A DNA stretch of 64,000 nucleotides, from positions 62,001 to 126,000 of the forward strand of contig CAXHWN010002333.1 of the NCBI GenBank assembly GCA_964020975.1. The letters are read 5' to 3'. Under the pieces are notes generated by a model. The model was not told the DNA's origin. It saw only the letters and a list, made by a program, of their open reading frames with translations, and made no database searches. Below are positions 60,173 through 64,000 of this stretch, one piece after another. The position numbers and the translations under genes are program-made. Position 1 is the stretch's first letter, and each line of letters begins with the position of its first letter. The DNA comes from Hermodice carunculata. Lineage: Eukaryota > Annelida > Polychaeta > Eunicida > Amphinomidae.

Positions 60173-60436
60173 TTAACCAGCGGCAATATACAAGGGCATC
60201 ACCATGCTTACCTGTACAGTCATTGGAGCAAACAAGCGCTCCTTGAACCAATTGTCAATGAGCGTGTTGGTGAGAACACTGGGTTCCCCTTTTATGTGAT
60301 GGCAAAGGATCCAGATCTGGTTTTCTGCACACCGCAGATAGATTGGGTTTGTCAATGCAAACAGTCTCTTCAACCAAGTGCCTCCCTGTTTGCTGACATA
60401 ATCTATTGCCACCCTATTGTCCCTCATAACCAGCAT
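60173..60436 (-). pseudogene. DIRS-like RNase H segment
   Basis: RDNRVAIDYVSKQGGTWLKR gives the conserved DN..V..Y..KQGGT block. CHHIKGEPSVLTNTLIDNWF corresponds to the H.kG..NvLAD.LSR end. This pairing is typical of DIRS-type RNase H. Eroded. Confidence 0.75.
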
Positions 60437-60680
60437 ATGCTGAGGAAGTGAGAAGGGTGAGTCTGGTAACCTCCAGTTCCAGCCAATTTATTGCAAAGCA
60501 CTGCCACTTAGGATGCCAGGCGCTGGATACTCAACGAAAGTCCAAGTATATACCACGTTTGACCAGCAATGCATCCGTAAGGATGGTTGCCTGGGTCTGA
60601 AAAGGAGTCAGGGACATGCTTCTCATGACATTGGATCTTACGAGTTCAGCAGCACAACATCAACCAATCGAAGGAACATA

Positions 60681-60859
60681 CAGTAGTCCCTGCCACGAGA
60701 GACCCCTGTCATGAGAGACCACCCTGTTATGAGAGACCACTTTTCAGATTCCCAAGTCCTATACTTCCCATATCAATTTACCTGTCATGAAAGACCATCT
60801 GTCTCATAAGACCACTTTTTTGTCGCTGTAGGGGTGGTCTCTGGTGACAGGGATCACTG
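60681..60859. mobile_element. Pogo-type MITE inside the DIRS-like copy
   Basis: The left end CAGTAGTCCCTGCCA and the inverted right end CAGTGATCCCTGTCA match over about 15 bp with three differences. TA flanks both sides (60679-60680, 60860-60861). CAGTrGTCCCT ends and TA duplication fit the pogo/Tigger group. The interior repeats the phrase gagagaccac several times. Non-coding. Confidence 0.7.
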
Positions 60860-60869
60860 TACTGCAATC

Positions 60870-61404
60870 TGCTGACCCAGTGACTGGTGGTGCCTAACCC
60901 TTTGATCTCTGTCAAGGTCAGTTTTCTGATCCAGCTAATCCATGTCACTGCACCACTGTGCAGGAAGTGTTCTTCTGAGGGCCGACAGGTGAACTGAACC
61001 GTCTGATATTCGATCCTTAGGAAAACAAAGTCTGGTAAAGGATCCAGGCTGGACTTTGGGAGATTGACAGGCCTAACTTCGGGCACCGGTCTAACATGAA
61101 GTCTGTCTCTCTCAAAAGCAGGGACTTGTCGGGAGACCTTATGAGTCAATTATCCAGGCAGATATGCACCCTTACCCTCTGTCGGTGCACATAATCTGCT
61201 ACCACAGTCACCACACAAGTAAATACAAGAGGCATTGGGGCGAAGCTGAACGGTAGTGCTTTGAACCTGTACATGACCTGGCTCACCACAAAGCACAGGT
61301 ACCCACGCAATTAGAATGTGGAAGTATGCGTCCCTATGCGTCTGGGAGATAATAATGTCTCGAAAGACTTCCACTGCTTCCCTGTCAACCAGTTTTGCAA
61401 CCAT
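60870..61404 (-). pseudogene. DIRS-like reverse transcriptase segment
   Basis: HRDAYFHILIA is the DAYFHIPI block. Downstream FVFLRIEYQTVQFTCRPSEE resembles the connection region after RT (FLG..id...m...lP). It has breaks between these blocks. Confidence 0.7.
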
Positions 61405-61775
61405 GTCAATTGCAAGAGCCTGTGCCTCTGGATCCTATGGCAGATTGAAGGTCAAGGGCACTCTTCAGAGCAATGGAGGTCCACCATCTTTGAACTGCAA
61501 TATGTAACTATGACGTAACACACTAAGAATAAATGAAGACGTCTGATCAATGTAATGGCCTGCCAGTGACAAAATGAAATCTCCCAGCCTTTCCCCTAGT
61601 GACTCTGGCAAGGAAGAGGAAGATGAGTGATGTGGGGACCCAGACGACTAGTGCACACCCTTAGGGACGGACCTTGTTACCAGGCAATGACTCTTGGAGT
61701 GATACTGAGGCTGCCCAGTGTAGCATTGCCCCTCTTGCACCAGCATGACTGGCTATACTGGCTCTGCCCAGTATA

Positions 61776-64000
61776 TCATTTCCTGGATGGTCCAGACTCA
61801 GCTGAACGAGAAGCGTCCTTGTTTTTCAGTGGCTGGTCCAGAATGCTGTGATGTGAATTCACTGAAGCCACTGCATAACCCATCATATGTGTATCGTTGC
61901 TCTCCCCGTCCAACTGATGCTGCGCCAAGATTGAAGCCAGACCAACACCCCTCCTTTCCAAAAAGGGCAGGCAGTATGCTTCTTTGGCATGCTCTGCTGA
62001 AATGGAGGAGTTGGCCAGTGCAGCACCACTGCAAACTAACTTGAAGCTGCAGTGAATCATAACTGCAGAAGTCATGGGGTGTTTGACAGCCATGCTGTAC
62101 TCCAGCTGTAGCTCAGCAAGTAACTGAGTGGCTGCAGGAAGATGCTGCACATCATAAGGGCAGTCCAGAATAGAGGAGACTAATCTCCCTGCTGCAGCAC
62201 CTGTAATTTTCAGAGAATTGGGAACCCGAATCATAATCTGCACATCCTCTTCAAAACACTGGATTGATGACTTGGGCAACGAGACCAAGACAGAGCATGC
62301 CTTCAGGTGCTGCTGAAGGGAAGCATCGAGGGTGGCTGCCTGAAAAAAGAATGTTTCCTGTGGTGCTTTAAACCTTGGATGGGGTCTTAGGTTGTTTCAA
62401 GAGTGTACCTCTATGGAGAGGTTTGCCCAGCATGTCTGAGGCAGCAGACTGGCCTGCAAACTCGCGCGAGAGAGAGCTCCCCCATCTTCCCAGCCACAAA
62501 GGTCAAGAATGGCACCTCAAGCCGTGAAATGGGTTCCTGCAGAGCCGTTGACTATGTATGTGTAGGGCCTTTCATCAGTAACCTGCTAGGGTTTTCTAAC
62601 CTTATCCTAAGTGATAGACTAAACCGCCTCAAGGGAAAGATCACGAATGATCTGAGGCACTTTGTGATCTTGCTGGGACTCCAGCACTCTATCCACGGAA
62701 GGTACTGTCTCTGCCAAAGACTCCTCGTGAGCCATCAGCACCTTCTGGACCAGTGACAGGACCCTGCAGGAGGCAGTGCAGGGAAAACCGCCATGATCAC
62801 TCCCCATCTGAGTCATCATCATTTTTACCTGAACCAGAACTGATGCTCCCCAGCAAAGATGGGATTGGCAACAACACACGACCAAGGTCCAAGTCAGAGG
62901 TGAGCGACATAATCTCTAACCCTCGAGTCTGGGGGAACATCTCCAGGCAACAGAAGGGGCATCACTACAGGTGCCACTGCCATCACAACTTCCTCCAGAG
63001 ATATCAGTCTTGGAAGGAATCCCTCCAGTGGGGACGGAAACCTGAACAGTAGCAGCAAAGCTCTCAACAGCCACCTTAACCTCCTCCCCAGAGGCTTAGA
63101 CAGAATCTGAGCTGGCTCTGTGACTAGCATGACATCTTCAGACAGATGTCAACATGCATTGGCACTGGATTCACCTCTTCATCATGAACAGAGGGGCGAA
63201 GGAGAGCATCCCACCTCCAGCTGAGTGGAGGCACTCAGGCTAGAATGCCGCATCCTCCACCTACACAAGCCAGGCCAGCCAACAGCATGACTGGCAAGCT
63301 GTGGCAATAGCACAGACCTGCCTGCTACCCCCTCTTCCTAGGAAGTCAGCCAGCCTGGTGCCCACACTGCGAACTGGACAGAAGCGGAACCCTGGCTAGG
63401 GTCCTGCTGGGGCTGGCAACAGGCTGGCCCAGCTGGAGGCCTGCCTGCAGGGTGCTATGATGGCTGTACAGGCTGTGTCTGGGGGCTCTAAGGGCTGGGT
63501 AACCGACACAGCCCAGAAGGCCAGCCAAGCCCATCTTGGGCAGTGGGAACAGCTGGCCCAACATGCCCAGCTCCAGACAATGTGAGTACAGAGTAAAGAC
63601 CTTTAACCACATCTGCCAGGGAAGTTATCTCATATGCAATTGCCCTCAAGAACGTTCCACTGACAACATCAGCGCAAGTCCAAGGGCCAACCATACAGCA
63701 GGTACTTCCTGGAGAAGACACAGGTGCCTGCAAGACAGGTGGCGGAACTATGGCCCAGGTTCCAACAGCCAGAGCAGGCTGGCTGGGACCAATAGGTGCC
63801 TGGCTAGAAGGTGTGTCAAGGGCGTGAAACAGCCCGGAGTGGACCACACCAAGACTGCTTGGCTTGGGCTGGGTTACATGCCCAGCAGGTCCAGCCTGCA
63901 GCTCTGGGGAGCGGCAGCCACAGAACCAGAAGTGCAACATGCAAGACGAGCCCGCCACTTGTCCACAACTCTGGCCTCTGCCCGTTTCATTTCTGCCCAC
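61776..64000 (-). pseudogene. DIRS gag-like region
   Basis: Two longer open stretches (64000-63488 and 62288-61776, 170 codons each) and shorter ones are Pro/Ser/Gly/Ala-rich near the 5' side and more helical near RT (AAAGRLVSSILDCPYDVQHL). GC content is far above the window average, as in the gag-like part of the first copy. Function assigned by position only. Confidence 0.55.

Larger units (their letters stand above)
60015..64000 (-). mobile_element. DIRS-like element, minus strand, continues past the window
   Basis: Third DIRS-like fossil, reading right to left. Gag-like sequence (64000 to about 61780), RT (about 61404-60870) and RNase H (60436-60173) are recognisable. The element ends near 60015 in unrelated DNA, so the recombinase and the 3' terminal repeat are missing. 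The 5' end lies beyond the window. It has several breaks and is interrupted by a MITE at 60681-60859. Confidence 0.75.

Overview
This is 64 kb of eukaryotic nuclear DNA dominated by repeats. No complete host protein-coding gene can be supported on either strand. The sequence is AT-rich, full of microsatellites, and contains one 200-base assembly gap. The repeat mix is DIRS-like tyrosine-recombinase retrotransposons, a Penelope-like element, a CR1/Jockey-type LINE, many short TIR elements, and two abundant families that resemble Helentron-associated non-autonomous elements. This fits a marine invertebrate, and a mollusc-like or other lophotrochozoan landscape is my best guess. The species cannot be fixed from the sequence.

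Layout. 1-1826: the 3' parts of two family A elements. 3441-10667: a DIRS-like retroelement with inverted terminal repeats, an internal complementary region and eroded gag, RT, RNase H and recombinase parts. A tandem-repeat element lies inside it and a hAT-type MITE at its right end. 11046-17877: family B and C repeats around non-repetitive DNA. 18055-20010: a MITE, long (TA)n tracts and an exact 228-bp duplication beside a GC-richer segment. 21276-27462: MITEs, homopolymers, a minus-strand family B copy and a 665-bp TIR element. 28085-30211: a decayed LINE. 31435-34262: three (GAAA)n-tailed family C copies carrying perfect DR1-type half-site pairs. 34605-46957: a dense field of family A and B elements nested in one another, with a Penelope-like fragment on the minus strand. 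47331-48830: a second DIRS-like copy, left end only. 49880-53110: minisatellites and a ten-unit array of about 145-bp repeats. 53474-59960: family A copies, a (CT)n tract, the gap, a six-unit minisatellite and two short inverted-repeat elements. 60015-64000: a third DIRS-like copy on the minus strand, carrying a pogo-type MITE.

The strongest structural reading concerns families A and B. Their full copies begin with a short palindrome followed by a GCTCwGCTGAC motif. They contain internal tandem repeats and often a (GACGG)-type microsatellite. They end in a hairpin whose outer arm is the inverse of the 5' motif, followed by an A-run. That is the known architecture of Helentron-associated elements (asymmetric subterminal inverted repeats, tandem repeats, microsatellite, 3' stem-loop). 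The family assignment is inference; the shared ends are seen directly.

No operon-like, CRISPR-like or otherwise coordinated gene system is present. The points most worth following are the DIRS end architecture, the family A/B termini and nesting, two TIR elements with long well-matched ends, a 72-nt hairpin near 31.0 kb, the DR1 motifs carried by repeats, and signs of assembly error at 19.0-19.7 kb and around the gap.
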